DNA of 64,000 nucleotides from Kitasatospora aureofaciens (GCF_019192735.1 NZ_JAHTKP010000007.1:185901-249900); one strand, 5' to 3'. Positions 1 through 10,635 are shown, numbered from the stretch's first letter. Numbers and translations are program-made. The notes: generated by a model not told the origin, from the letters alone.

Positions 1-2107
1 CGGCGTCCGGGCCCATCCGGTAGAGGGTGCCGTCGGCGAACAGCAGGCGGGTGCCGACGTACTTGGCGTCGGCCGGGTCGGCCGGCAGCGGGGTGCGCCA
101 GCGGGGCTTGCCGTTGCCGCTGTCCAGGGCAGCGAGCGAGGAGCCGCCGTCGGAGTCGGTCAGCAGGCAGTACGCCGTGCCGCCGTCCGCGGAGACCGCG
201 AACCCGTCGCCGTACGGGGACGGGCCGACGACGTCCTTGACCGACCACCCCGGGTTGCCGGAGGCCGGGTCCAGGGCGGTCACGGTGGTCTTGTCGGGCA
301 CGAGGTAGTGGCCGCCGGCCGCGCCCAGGCCGAAGGACTGGGTGGTCCGCTCCCAGGCGATGCCGCCCTTGGCGTCCAGCATCTTCAGGGTGTTCTGGGT
401 GGAGACCGCCACGTGGTCGTCGCCCGGCAGCAGCGCCAGCGCGATCGGGAGCGTCTGGTCGCCGTGGAACCAGGCGGTGCGGCGGCCCACGAGGTCCACC
501 GCCCAGATGTTGTTGCCGGTGTCGGCGATGCCGCGGTCCTCGCCGTCCCCGAGGCCGACCAGGTAGGCCTTGCCCGCCCGGATGCCGGCGAAGAGCAAGA
601 CGCCGGTGGCGTGCGGGTGGTCCTGCTGGAACCGCCAGTCGACCGAGCCGTCCGCCGGGTTGATGCTCACCAGCTCAGCCTTCATCAGGCCCGCAGTGGT
701 GGTGGCCGTGCCGGCGGCGTAGAAGCGGCCGCCGTCCACGGCGCCGTAGTTCCGCGGCAGGTTACCGACGGCGAACGAACCGTTCACCGTCCACTTGGTC
801 TTGCCGCTGTCGTCCACACCCCAGATCTGGCCCAGGGCGATGCAGGCCGTCACGCCGCCCGCGGTGAGGAGTTGGAGGCAGGCGGCGGGCATGGTCGTCG
901 TCCAGGCCGGCTTCGCCTCGAGGACGTCGGCGGCGGAGGGGCGGACGGGCGGAGCGGGGGCTGCGCCGGTGCCTTTGGAGGTGCCGTCGGAGCCGTTGGT
1001 ACGCAGTAGGGCAATGGTGGTGGCGGCGCCGCCTGCCGCGAGGACGCCGCCGCCTATGCCGAGCAGCAGCGCGCGGCGGCTGGGGCGGCGCGGCTCGGGT
1101 GGTAGCGGTTGGGGCGGGCTCAGGGGGTGGGGCGACGCGTCGGCGAGCGGCGGGGCCCAGGGCGCGGGAGGTGTGGGTGGTCCGGGCGGTGCCGGCGGTA
1201 CGGGTGGTGCGGGCGGCGGCTCGGGGAGGGCGGTCAGGACGCCCCGCACCGCGATCACGTCCGTCGCGACGGCCGGCGGGAGCCAGCCGCCGGACGTCTC
1301 CGAGCGGCCGATCCGCTCGACCAGCTCGACGAGTTGGCGCGGCGCCGGCCGGTGCGCCGGGTTCTTCGCCAGGCAGGCGGCCACCAGGTGCCGGAGGCCG
1401 TCCGGCAGGGCGCTCAGGTCCGGCTCGGTGTTGACGACCCGGAACAGCACGGCCGCCCCGGCGCCCTCGCCGAACAGGTGGCGGCCGAGCGCCGCGTACG
1501 CGACCGTCGACCCGAGCGAGAACACGTCGCTCGCCGGGGTGAGCGGCTCCCCCAGTGCCTGCTCCGGCGACATGTACGGCGCCGAACCGATCACCGCACC
1601 GGTGGTGGTCAGCCCGGTGCCGTCGGCGGCCCGGGAGATGCCGAAGTCGATGACGTGCGGGCCGTCCAGCGCCAGCAGCACGTTGCCCGGCTTGAGGTCC
1701 CGGTGGATCAGCGCGGCCCGGTGCACCTCGTGCAACGCCTCGGCGAGCCCGGCGGCCAGGGTCCGGACCGTCCCCTCCGGCAGCGGCCCGTGCCGGGACA
1801 CCGTCCGCTGGAGCGGGACGCCGACCACGAAGGAGGTGGCCATCCAGGGGGTGGCGGCCTCGGGGTCCGCGTCGACGACGGGCGCGGTGAACGCCCCCGA
1901 CACCCGGCGCGCCGCCGCGACCTCCTGCCGGAAGCGGGCGCGGAACGACCCGTCCTCGGCCAGCTCCGGCCGCACCACCTTCACGGCGACGGTCCGCCCA
2001 CCCGCCGACCGGCCCAGGTACACCGCCCCCATGCCGCCGGCACCCAGCCGGCCCATGAGTGTGTACGGTCCGGCCTGCCGCGGATCCGTGGGTCCGAGTC
2101 GCTCCAC
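1..2107 (-). CDS. Ser/Thr protein kinase with PQQ-like beta-propeller (3' end outside window)
   Basis: A Hanks-type kinase read leftwards and still open at base 1, so more than 700 residues. The GTG at 2107 follows an AGGGGGAAG ribosome site. The glycine loop GAGGMGAVYLGR lies near residues 20-31, the ATP lysine in VAVKVV near 43, and the catalytic loop HRDLKPGN near 128, which makes it an RD kinase. A Pro/Gly-rich linker follows, then one membrane segment near residues 342-365 preceded by several arginines. The extracytoplasmic part has repeated ALD..GNP.W / GKPRW blades typical of PQQ-like propellers, so it is probably a receptor kinase whose propeller senses an outside ligand. That architecture is common in streptomycetes; substrate and ligand cannot be read from the sequence. 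Confidence 0.93.
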   Translation of the reverse strand, partial: MERLGPTDPRQAGPYTLMGRLGAGGMGAVYLGRSAGGRTVAVKVVRPELAEDGSFRARFRQEVAAARRVSGAFTAPVVDADPEAATPWMATSFVVGVPLQRTVSRHGPLPEGTVRTLAAGLAEALHEVHRAALIHRDLKPGNVLLALDGPHVIDFGISRAADGTGLTTTGAVIGSAPYMSPEQALGEPLTPASDVFSLGSTVAYAALGRHLFGEGAGAAVLFRVVNTEPDLSALPDGLRHLVAACLAKNPAHRPAPRQLVELVERIGRSETSGGWLPPAVATDVIAVRGVLTALPEPPPAPPVPPAPPGPPTPPAPWAPPLADASPHPLSPPQPLPPEPRRPSRRALLLGIGGGVLAAGGAATTIALLRTNGSDGTSKGTGAAPAPPVRPSAADVLEAKPAWTTTMPAACLQLLTAGGVTACIALGQIWGVDDSGKTKWTVNGSFAVGNLPRNYGAVDGGRFYAAGTATTTAGLMKAELVSINPADGSVDWRFQQDHPHATGVLLFAGIRAGKAYLVGLGDGEDRGIADTGNNIWAVDLVGRRTAWFHGDQTLPIALALLPGDDHVAVSTQNTLKMLDAKGGIAWERTTQSFGLGAAGGHYLVPDKTTVTALDPASGNPGWSVKDVVGPSPYGDGFAVSADGGTAYCLLTDSDGGSSLAALDSGNGKPRWRTPLPADPADAKYVGTRLLFADGTLYRMGPDA

Positions 2108-2214
2108 CGCTTCCCCCTCCCGTGAGCCCTCAAAGGCTAGGGCGAAGCAGGCGGCCGTGACAGTGGATCACCGGGGTTTTGCACAGAACTCGCGCGGTGG
2201 ATCGCCGTTGGGCG

Positions 2215-2445
2215 TCACGTATCCCTGGGAAGGCCGACGAGGCCCTCCCACGCCGGATCCGGCAGCCCCGGCACCGCCCGCCCGGCCTCCAGCCAGAGCC
2301 GCGCCAACTCGGCATAGATCGGCACCTCCGGATCGGGCGCCAGTGGCGGCTGCACGGCATGCAGGAACGTTTCTTTGCCCGACCCCCAACGCGGAGCCGG
2401 CATCACCCCAGGACTACTCACACCCGCCCAACGCAACTCACCCAT
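2215..2445 (-). CDS. small hypothetical protein
   Basis: About 76 residues. The C-terminal half, with PEVPIYAELARLWLEAGRAV and PDPAWEGLVGLP, reads like real protein and resembles small hypothetical proteins I recall from streptomycetes. The N-terminal half is unconvincing. No Shine-Dalgarno sequence is visible before the ATG; a TTG lies 7 codons upstream, and a GTG start just before the conserved part is equally possible. It sits alone in the roughly 500-base gap between the kinase start and the fprB end. Function unknown; it may be a decayed gene. Confidence 0.35.
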   Translation of the reverse strand: MGELRWAGVSSPGVMPAPRWGSGKETFLHAVQPPLAPDPEVPIYAELARLWLEAGRAVPGLPDPAWEGLVGLPRDT

Positions 2446-2507
2446 ACCGGGACACGGCCGCGTCAACCGGGCGGCGCGACGTCAGCCGGTGGAGCGGCGG
2501 ACGCGTC

Positions 2508-2540
2508 GCACAGAAAGTCGGCGGGTCCGACTTCCTGCGC
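2508..2540. repeat. dispersed hairpin, copy A (terminator of the fprB transcript)
   Basis: Imperfect inverted repeat with 14-base arms (12 of 14 paired) around a 5-base loop; the right arm is CCGACTTCCTGCGC. It lies 68 bases downstream of the fprB stop. The same stem sequence recurs at 12106-12138 and 13306-13336. No U tract follows, as is usual for actinobacterial terminators. Confidence 0.6.
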
Positions 2541-2607
2541 GTGCTCGTCCCCCAGCGCGGCCGGCGCGGCCGCCGAATCAGTAGACCGACCTACATATTC
2601 GCCCCGC

Positions 2608-4272
2608 CTACCCCTTCCTCCGCCCCGCCGCCAGCAGCTCCGGTACCGTCGCGAGCTTGACCCGGGGGCGGCCTTCGGCTTCGCCTCGGGTGCGTTCGGC
2701 GCGGTCGACGGCCCGCAGCTCCTTCAGGCCGACGGCGTCGGGGCGGCGACGGCGGATGAGGCGGTCGAAGTCCTTGCGGGTGGCCGCCGGGGTGGGGAGG
2801 GCTCGGGCGGTGGCATCGTCGAGGAATGCGTCCACCGTTTCACGGGCGCAGGCGCGGTTGGCGCCGATACCGCCGGACGGGCCGCGCTTGGCCCACCCCA
2901 CCACGTACGCCCCGGGCAGGGCGAGCCCGGTGGACGGGTCGATCACGCGGCCGCCGCGGTGGGCGACGGTGGCCGCCGCCTCGTCGAAGGGGAGGCCCGG
3001 GACCGGTACGCCCCGGTGGCCGATGGAGCGGACGACCAGGCCGGCCCGGATCACGTCCTCCTCGCCGGTGAGTGAGGCGCGCTCGCCCGCGAGAGTGGTC
3101 CGCCCGACGGTCACAGCAGAGACTCGCCCCTCCCCCGTCAGCGCCGTCGGCGCCGACAGGAACCGCAGCACGATCCGCCGCCCCGGCCCCGGCTCCGCCT
3201 CCCCGTCGAACCGTTCCAGCGGCAGCCCGGCGAGCAGCGCGGCCCGCGAGTCCGGCGCCGCCGCCCCGATCGCCGCCCGCACCTCCGGGTGATCGTCCAC
3301 CACCACGTCCACGCCCGGCAGTTGGCGCAGCGCGAGGAACTCGGACCGGGTCCACGCCGCCTGCTCGGGCCCGCGCCGGGCGAGCAGCACGACCTCCCGT
3401 ACCCGGCTGCCGCGCAGCGCCGCCAACGCGTGGTCGGCGATGTCGGTGGCGGCGAGCCGGTCCGGGTCCGTCAGCAGAATGCGCGCGATGTCGACGGCGA
3501 CGTTGCCGTTCCCGACGACGACCACCCGCTCGGCACCGGCAGCGGACAGCGCCACCGCGTCGGCCGGCACGGTCGGTTCGGCGTTGTACCACCCGACGAA
3601 GGTGGTGGCGGGCAGGCTGCCGGGCAGGTCCTCGCCGGGTATGCCGAGCCGCCGGTCGGCCGCCGCGCCGACCGCGTACACCACCGCGTGGTGGTGGACG
3701 GCGAGTTCGTCGTGCGTGACGTCCGTCCCGACCTCGACGTTCAGGTGCACCCGCAGCCGGGGGTCGTGGAAGACGCCCGCGAAGCTCTCCGCGATCCGCT
3801 TCGTCGACTGGTGGTCGGGCGCGACGCCGTGCCGCAGCAGGCCGCCGGTGACGGGCAGCCGGTCGATCATGGTGATCTCGGCGCCGGTGCTGCGCAGCAG
3901 TTCCTGCGCGGTGTACCCGGCGGAGGGCCCGGTGCCGACGATGGCGATCCGCAGCTGCCCGCGGCCGTCGGGCAGGCTGCGCGGAAAGGCGGGCGCGCCC
4001 CAGGCGTGGTCGCTGGGGTGGTCGCGGTACCAGTCCCGGTTGAGGTCGCCGAACACGGTGTCGGGCCCGCGCAACCGGTCGACCGGGAAGACCGCGTCGA
4101 CCGGGCAGGCGTCCGCGCAGGCGCCGCAGTCGATGCACGCCGCCGGGTCGATGTACAGCATGTCGGTGGTGCCGAACTCGGGTTCGTCCGGCGTCGGGTG
4201 GATGCAGTTGACCGGGCAGACGGACACGCACGAGGCGTCGTTGCAGCAGGTCTGGGTGATCGCGTAGGCCAT
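2608..4272 (-). CDS. fprB: ferredoxin-fused NADPH:ferredoxin reductase (FprB type)
   Basis: A 554-residue flavoprotein. The N-terminus is a bacterial ferredoxin domain: cysteines at 9, 10, 15, 19 and 23, then the CIDCGACADACP cluster at 46-56, as in 7Fe/8Fe ferredoxins. The rest is an adrenodoxin-reductase-like body with the FAD motif IVGTGPSAGY near 111-120, the NADP motif VVVGNGNVAVD near 250, and a C-terminal GWAKRGPSGGIGANR block. Domain order and length match mycobacterial FprB. It should pass NADPH electrons through FAD and its own Fe-S domain to a partner. The diiron oxygenase gene lies just upstream on the same strand, 66 bases away, so the two are probably co-transcribed and the oxygenase is the likely electron acceptor (inference). 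Confidence 0.92.
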   Translation of the reverse strand: MAYAITQTCCNDASCVSVCPVNCIHPTPDEPEFGTTDMLYIDPAACIDCGACADACPVDAVFPVDRLRGPDTVFGDLNRDWYRDHPSDHAWGAPAFPRSLPDGRGQLRIAIVGTGPSAGYTAQELLRSTGAEITMIDRLPVTGGLLRHGVAPDHQSTKRIAESFAGVFHDPRLRVHLNVEVGTDVTHDELAVHHHAVVYAVGAAADRRLGIPGEDLPGSLPATTFVGWYNAEPTVPADAVALSAAGAERVVVVGNGNVAVDIARILLTDPDRLAATDIADHALAALRGSRVREVVLLARRGPEQAAWTRSEFLALRQLPGVDVVVDDHPEVRAAIGAAAPDSRAALLAGLPLERFDGEAEPGPGRRIVLRFLSAPTALTGEGRVSAVTVGRTTLAGERASLTGEEDVIRAGLVVRSIGHRGVPVPGLPFDEAAATVAHRGGRVIDPSTGLALPGAYVVGWAKRGPSGGIGANRACARETVDAFLDDATARALPTPAATRKDFDRLIRRRRPDAVGLKELRAVDRAERTRGEAEGRPRVKLATVPELLAAGRRKG

Positions 4273-4338
4273 GGCCGGGGTGGGGTCCTCGCTGCGTGGG
4301 GGATATCCGAGGGGGCGATCTCGATCTCTGACGTGACG

Positions 4339-5280
4339 TCAGAGCATGTGGATGCGCCGGTAGATGGACGCCGAGCGGCTGGTGAGCAGCCCGGCCTCGG
4401 CGAGGAAGGCCATCAGGTGCCGGGAGCTGGTGCGCATCATCACCCTGCGGTGCTCGCTGGACCGCACCTCGGCGAGCGCCCGCGCCACGTCGAGCCCGGC
4501 TGCCTTGTACACACCCGGGTGGACCATGCTGCTGACGATGACGTACGCGCCCATGGCGATGCCGGTCGCCGAGGTGCGCCGGCGGACGGGGCCGGCGTAC
4601 CGCAGGCGTTCGCGGATCTCCTGGCGGGCGAACTTCATGTGCCGCGACTCCTCGACCACGTGGATCCGGGAGGTGCCGCGGACGATCTCCAGGACGTTCT
4701 CGCCGCGCATCCAGTCGCGCTGCATGACGTCGAGCACCTCTTCGGCCACCAGGATGCCGCCGTAAGCGAGTTCGCCCTTCGCGAGCGCCTTGAACGCCCG
4801 CCCGAACTGCGCGATCACCTTGTTCGGCCGGTACGCCGGGACGCCCATCTTCTCGCAGGCGCGCGCGAACATGATCGAGTGGCGGCACTCGTCGGCGATC
4901 TCGGTGAGCGCGAAGCGGAACTCGGCGCCGGCCGGGTCCTTGAGGTACTGGTCGCGGAGCACCATCTGCTGGAGGATCATCTCGAACCAGATGCCGGTGT
5001 TCATGATCGAGCAGACCTCGTGGCGGGTGAGGGTCACCCGCTGTTGCTCGGTCATCTCGCCCCACAGCCGGGTGCCGTAGAGCGTGCTCCACTCCGGGTT
5101 CAGCCCGTACTGCCCGTCCGGGAGGGGCGCGGCCCAGTCGATCTCGGTCGAGGGGTCGTAGGAGAGCATGGCGGCCGACTCCAGCAGCCGCTTCGAGACG
5201 TTGTCGTCGTCGGCGGTGTGGCCGTGGGCGTCTGCGCGTCCATGGTCACGCCTTCGCGCCGCCGGGTCGGTGAGAGCCAT
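4339..5280 (-). CDS. AurF-like diiron oxygenase
   Basis: A 313-residue all-helical protein of the p-aminobenzoate N-oxygenase (AurF)-like diiron family. The spaced carboxylate/histidine motifs are visible: RHEVCSIMNTG, EIADECRHSIMFAR, the segment LVAEEVLDV, and VEESRHMKFARQE. These supply the expected Glu and His iron ligands. TGGAGGCAG precedes the ATG at 5280. Family members N-oxygenate arylamines or hydroxylate other substrates; the substrate here is unknown. The downstream reductase gene makes a self-contained redox pair, and the palindrome at 5324-5348 suggests repressor control. The first 25 residues look disordered. Confidence 0.85.
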   Translation of the reverse strand: MALTDPAARRRDHGRADAHGHTADDDNVSKRLLESAAMLSYDPSTEIDWAAPLPDGQYGLNPEWSTLYGTRLWGEMTEQQRVTLTRHEVCSIMNTGIWFEMILQQMVLRDQYLKDPAGAEFRFALTEIADECRHSIMFARACEKMGVPAYRPNKVIAQFGRAFKALAKGELAYGGILVAEEVLDVMQRDWMRGENVLEIVRGTSRIHVVEESRHMKFARQEIRERLRYAGPVRRRTSATGIAMGAYVIVSSMVHPGVYKAAGLDVARALAEVRSSEHRRVMMRTSSRHLMAFLAEAGLLTSRSASIYRRIHML

Positions 5281-5323
5281 GGCTGCCTCCAGGTGCCTAC
5301 TCCTGCGGGTTCCCGCTCACCCG

Positions 5324-5348
5324 CTTATTAGACGGACAGTACAATAAG
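5324..5348. promoter_or_regulatory. palindromic operator upstream of the diiron oxygenase
   Basis: A 25-base imperfect palindrome with perfect outer arms CTTATT / AATAAG and a partly paired centre (GACGGACAGTAC). It lies 44-68 bases before the oxygenase ATG. AT-rich outer arms of this size are typical TetR-family operators. On the minus strand, TACTGT or TAATAA elements could also serve as promoter parts. No TetR gene lies next to it, so the cognate regulator must be elsewhere. Confidence 0.55.
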
Positions 5349-5520
5349 AGCCCGCCCCCGAGAACCCCCCGTGCCGCAGACCGGGGGCGCGCACGACAAG
5401 GGCCCGCGCCCCCGGGTGCGGAGCCAGGAGCGCGAGCCAGGAGCGCGAGCCTCGCGCCGAGCGCTCGCCGGCAAAGCGCTCGTCAGCGAGCAGAACGCCC
5501 GACTCCAAGCAGAGCCCTCG

Positions 5521-6567
5521 TCAGCCAAGCGCCTTCCGCAGCGCCCCCGCTGCCTCCGCCGTCGCCTCGCGGAACCGGTGCCCGATGCCGAGGTAATGGG
5601 CGTACCCGTGGATCAGGTCCGGCTGCCGGCTCAGCTCCACCGCCACCCCCGCCGCCCGCAGCGCCGCCGCGTAAGCCTCGCCCTCGTCCCGCAGCGGGTC
5701 GAAGCCCGCCGTACCGACGTACGCGGGCGGGAGGCCGCCCAGGTCCTCGGCGAGCAGCGGCGACAGGCGCGGGTCCGTACGGTCCACGGGCTCGGGCGCG
5801 TAGTGGTCCGCGAACCAGTCCATGTCGTCGCTGGTCAGGAGGAACCCGTCCGCGAAGAGGCCCCGCGAGGGCCGCCGGGTCGACGCGTCCGTCGCCGGGT
5901 ACAGCAGCAGCTGGAAGACGGGCGCCGCCCCGCCCCGGCGCACCGCCCGCTGGGCGACGACGGCGGCCAGGTTGCCGCCCGCGCTGTCCCCGCCGACGGC
6001 TATCCGCTCCGGATCCGCCCCCAGGTCGCCCGCCTTGGCGTGCGCGAAGTCGAACGCGGCCAGCGCGTCGTCCGCCGCCGTCGGGAACACGTGCTCGGGC
6101 GCCAACCGGTACTCCACCGACAGCACCCGCACCCCCGCCCGCTTCGCCAGGAACCGCGCGACGTGGTCGTGGCTCGCCCGGGAGCCGATCACCCAGCCGC
6201 CGCCGTGGAAGAACACGAGCAGCCCTGCGCGATCCCCCAGCCCGGCCGGCGTGTACAGAGTCGCCGCCAACTCGCCGTGCTCCGAAGGGATTCCGACCTC
6301 CCGGACGGCCACCGACCCGATCGTCGGCCCGCCCACCAGGAAGCGCGCGTACTCCATCGCCGCCCGCGACGGCCCGACCCCGCCCGGCAGCACCAGGTGG
6401 GACTTCGACAGCCGTTGCAGCTTCAGGATCAACTGCGCGTCCAGCGCGAGCGTCTGCCCGTCCCGCACCACCGGCGCCCCCGCGATCGCCCGCCGCACCC
6501 CCTCCGGCAGCGCGTACGCGCCCCGGACGACGGCGGCCTGGATCCGGACGGGGAGTGGGATCGTCAT
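5521..6567 (-). CDS. alpha/beta hydrolase, hormone-sensitive-lipase family esterase
   Basis: 348 residues. The ATG at 6567 follows a perfect AGGAGG. HSL-family signatures: oxyanion motif HGGG at 121-124, nucleophile elbow GDSAGG with Ser195, Asp290 in GFDPLRDEG, and His320 in DLIHGYAHY. Length and motif spacing match bacterial HSL esterases, which hydrolyse short acyl esters in the cytoplasm. The gene is monocistronic. The open frame extends further upstream, but that part has no protein character, and the ribosome site fixes the start. Confidence 0.92.
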   Translation of the reverse strand: MTIPLPVRIQAAVVRGAYALPEGVRRAIAGAPVVRDGQTLALDAQLILKLQRLSKSHLVLPGGVGPSRAAMEYARFLVGGPTIGSVAVREVGIPSEHGELAATLYTPAGLGDRAGLLVFFHGGGWVIGSRASHDHVARFLAKRAGVRVLSVEYRLAPEHVFPTAADDALAAFDFAHAKAGDLGADPERIAVGGDSAGGNLAAVVAQRAVRRGGAAPVFQLLLYPATDASTRRPSRGLFADGFLLTSDDMDWFADHYAPEPVDRTDPRLSPLLAEDLGGLPPAYVGTAGFDPLRDEGEAYAAALRAAGVAVELSRQPDLIHGYAHYLGIGHRFREATAEAAGALRKALG

Positions 6568-6817
6568 CTCTGCCTCCTGGGCGCTCTCTGGGGAGCCCCC
6601 ATGATGGGCGCCACGGCCCGCTGTGAGAAGACCCGTCAACAAGCCGCCGCGAGGGCCCGGTCGTCGGCCCAGCCCCTCCCGCCCGTGACAGTGCAGTGGG
6701 AGGATGTGGCATCCATAGACGTCCGTGCGTCGACGAGCGGCTACGGCACGACCAGGACCGTACGACTGACGACCGGCGACGGGCGGCGGGCGACGGGCGG
6801 GCATTCCGCCTCCGGCC

Positions 6818-6901
6818 TTGGAGGACGGAGCCCGCAAGCAAGATCCGGACTTCGACGAGAAGTGCGAGCAGACAGTTGAGTTCTGGGAGCGCTACGCCTG
6901 A
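6818..6901 (+). pseudogene. short 3' gene fragment or mini-ORF
   Basis: A 27-codon stretch beginning with TTG and ending in TGA whose last part, DPDFDEKCEQTVEFWERYA, reads like genuine acidic/aromatic protein. No ribosome site or convincing start is present and the frame closes upstream. It directly precedes the 95-residue gene. I read it as the tail of a lost gene. The rest of the 6568-6911 gap shows nothing I can name. Confidence 0.25.
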
Positions 6902-6911
6902 TCGTGGGCAC

Positions 6912-7190
6912 GTGATCAGCCACCTTGAGGACGACAGGCATCAGCCGACGCTCGACGAGATCGAGGAGCGTTTCGTCGCGCTGCTCGAAGGCCGGCTGAG
7001 CCGGGACGACGCGGACCGGTGGGCCTGCCGCCGGCTGGTCGACGACCGGTTGGAGTGGGGTGAGTTGGAGGGGTGGGCGCTCGACCTGCTGGCCGGGATC
7101 GACCTCCGACCGGGCCCGACGGCCGGCTACCTGCACGACGACGAGCAGGTCCGCGGGTGGCTGCACGAGCTACGGGCGCGCCGGGCAGCA

Positions 7191-7199
<9 letters not shown>
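6912..7199 (+). CDS. hypothetical protein (95 aa)
   Basis: The region TLDEIEERFVALLEGRLSRD onward, through DRWACRRLVDD, WALDLLAGIDL and a GYLHDDEQVRGWL end, is clearly coding in composition. A GTG at 6912 gives 95 residues; the Shine-Dalgarno sequence is weak. It is small, acidic, helical and rich in Trp and Asp, without cysteines or membrane segments. I do not recognise a named family, though similar small proteins occur in streptomycetes. Its last 9 bases overlap the end of the convergent sigma-factor gene. Confidence 0.6.
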
Positions 7200-8425
<1,226 letters not shown>

Positions 8426-8429
<4 letters not shown>

Positions 8430-8806
8430 GCGTCCGCCGCGTTCGACGGGTTCGACGGGGACTCGTGCAGTATGGGCCACAGTTCGACCGGCTCCGCGTC
8501 CGCGAACGGGAAGTCCGCAGCGATCTGCTGGGCGCGCTCCAGGCTCTCGCAGTCGAGGAGGTAGAAGCTGGCCAGGTACTCCTTGGTCTCCAGGTACGGC
8601 CCGTCGGTGACGACCGGCGCACCGTCCGCCCGGCGCACCAGCTGGGCGGCCGCAGCGTCCGCGAGACCGTACGCACCGAGCAGCTCGCCGCTCTCGCGGT
8701 ACTTGGCGTTGAACGCCTCGACCTTGGTGATCGCCTCCGGCCACGCCTCGGCAGGGAAGGCGTCCCACTTCTCCTGGTTGCCGTAGATCATCGCGAGGTA
8801 CTTCAT
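8426..8806 (-). CDS. YCII/DGPF-domain protein, partner of the ECF42 sigma factor
   Basis: 126 residues starting MKYLAMIYGNQEKWDA, with the DGP signature in VVTDGPYLETKEYLASFYLL and an EVWP-like PVELWPI end. This is the YCII-related fold regularly encoded beside ECF42 sigma factors. A GAGAGGA site precedes the ATG at 8806. It is probably either the regulatory partner or the conserved target of the sigma factor. Enzymatic activity is unproven for the family. Confidence 0.9.
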
Positions 8807-9088
8807 GTCGGGTGTCCTCTCCGTGCTCGCGCGCCGTGCACCGGCGCGCTGTCACCCTTCGGTCGGAGCGGGGGCCGGGTCCTCGACATCCGCCGACAGC
8901 ATTATCTTCGGACCTTCCGCGCCGACCCTGACGGCCCCACCGCACAGCCGAGCCGACTCGCCCACTTCCAGCCAGGATCGAACCGCCCGTTGACCACGGG
9001 AGGCACCCGACGATTGGCTCTCCCCCGAACCCACCGACAGGGGAGCAGGGGTGGGTCGGGCAAGTCCATCAGGGGAGGACGAATCACC

Positions 9089-10468
9089 ATGCAATCGGCC
9101 AACCGAACAACCCGCATCGCACGGGCCGCCTGCGCGCTCGCCGCCGCAGCAGCCCTCGCCGCCACCGCCACGCCCGCCCAGGCCGACCCGGCGTGGGGCC
9201 TGACCAGCCAGGTCGACGTCGGGGTGAACGGCGCCCGGCCCGACCACCAGTCCACCGCCCTCGGGGTCAGCGCCGACGGCCGGTACGCCCTGTTCAGCTC
9301 GGAGGCGACGAACCTGCTGCCCGGGACCGGGACCGGCACGATCACGTTCGGGCTGTACGTCCGCGACCTCCGGAACGGCCGGACCGAACTCGTCAGCCTG
9401 GCCGACGACGGCACCCCACTGGCCGGCGTCGGCGAGGCGGCGGGGATCAGCGGTGACGGCCGCTACGTCGTGTTCAGCAGCGGCGCCGCCAACGCGGTGC
9501 CCGGGCAACCCGCCAAGGGCTGGGGGAACGTCTACGTCCGCGACCGCGCCACCGGCCACACCCAGCTGGTCACCGCCGGCACCGCGAGCGGCGGGGACCA
9601 GACCCGCAACGGCGCCTGGGCCCCGTCCATCAGCGCCGACGGCCAGTACGTCGCCTATATGTCCACCCGCACCGACCTCGTGCCCGGAGCCGCCACCAAG
9701 CCCGACGCGCGGAACGTCTACGTCACCGACCGCAGCACCGGCACCACCCGCCTCGTCACCACCGGCGCGGACGGCAATCCCGCCAGCGCCGACTCGGGCA
9801 ACGCGGTGATCAGCGCGGACGGCAGCACGGTCGGCTTCAGTTCCAAAGCCTCCAACCTGATCCCACCGGCCCAGGGGGCACCCGACGCCGAACTGCTCCG
9901 GCTGCGGTACACCAGCCTCTACACCTACGACCTGGACAGCGGCCGCACCACCCTCGCGAGCCTCGACGCCACCGGCGGGTCGGGCTCCGCAGCCCCGGCC
10001 ATCCGCCTCAGCCCCGACGGGCGCTACGCCGTCTACGCCCTCGGCGCCACCCCGCTGCCCGGCGGCAAGGCCCGCACCGAGCTCTTCATCCACGACCTGT
10101 GGACGGACGACGTGAAGAGCATCAGGACGTCGGCCAACCCAGCGGCCGTCTGCTGGGCGGACCCGTCGGCCGCCATCACCGCCGACGACCAGTGGATCTA
10201 CTTCTCCGGAGGCTGCTCCGACACGGTCATCCCCGCCAACAAGGCCCGGTACGACCTCTACCGCCAGGATCTGACGACCGGACACACCGAGCCGATCAGC
10301 ACGGCCCCCGACAGCGCCGAGGAAAACGGCAGCGCGTACGGCCCGTTCCCGGCCGACGACGGGGCGACCGTGGTCTTCACCTCCACCAGCACCAACCTCG
10401 TCCCGGGCAGCAGCGGCACCGGCTCGGGCAGCTGGCAGGTCTACGCCCGCACGCTGAGCGACGACTGA
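9089..10468 (+). CDS. secreted TolB-like (PD40/WD40) beta-propeller protein
   Basis: 459 residues from an ATG preceded by AGGGGAGGAC. The N-terminus is a Sec signal peptide: basic TTRIAR, an Ala-rich core, and a likely cleavage after ATPAQA. The mature protein consists of about seven repeats with SADGRYALFSS / SGDGRYVVFSSG / SADGQYVAYMS cores followed by YVRD..TG.T.LV, the PD40-type blades of TolB-like propellers. No catalytic motif is visible, so it is probably an extracellular binding protein. The start was chosen over upstream frame extensions because of the signal peptide and ribosome site. Confidence 0.85.
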   Translation: MQSANRTTRIARAACALAAAAALAATATPAQADPAWGLTSQVDVGVNGARPDHQSTALGVSADGRYALFSSEATNLLPGTGTGTITFGLYVRDLRNGRTELVSLADDGTPLAGVGEAAGISGDGRYVVFSSGAANAVPGQPAKGWGNVYVRDRATGHTQLVTAGTASGGDQTRNGAWAPSISADGQYVAYMSTRTDLVPGAATKPDARNVYVTDRSTGTTRLVTTGADGNPASADSGNAVISADGSTVGFSSKASNLIPPAQGAPDAELLRLRYTSLYTYDLDSGRTTLASLDATGGSGSAAPAIRLSPDGRYAVYALGATPLPGGKARTELFIHDLWTDDVKSIRTSANPAAVCWADPSAAITADDQWIYFSGGCSDTVIPANKARYDLYRQDLTTGHTEPISTAPDSAEENGSAYGPFPADDGATVVFTSTSTNLVPGSSGTGSGSWQVYARTLSDD

Positions 10469-10597
10469 CCGGGCCCGGAGCGGCGATCTCCCCGAGGTGG
10501 CGGTGGGGGCGGGACAGGTGCGGAAGGGCTCCACCGTGGACAGTCTTGCGGGAGCGGTCCTGAACCCGTCCGCCCCGCAGCACTGACCAGCGGAGAC

Positions 10598-10635
10598 GCA
10601 GATGGCCCCTCACGAAACCGTGAGGGGCCATCTGC
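10598..10635. terminator. strong hairpin terminator
   Basis: Perfect 16-base arms (GCAGATGGCCCCTCAC and its complement) around GAAACC. It lies 129 bases after the propeller gene and would act for it, and possibly in both directions. Confidence 0.75.

Noticed and set aside
2608..5348. Part of a natural-product cluster, because of the AurF-like oxygenase
   Set aside because: No PKS, NRPS, aminobenzoate or transport genes nearby; neighbours are kinase, esterase and sigma-factor genes.
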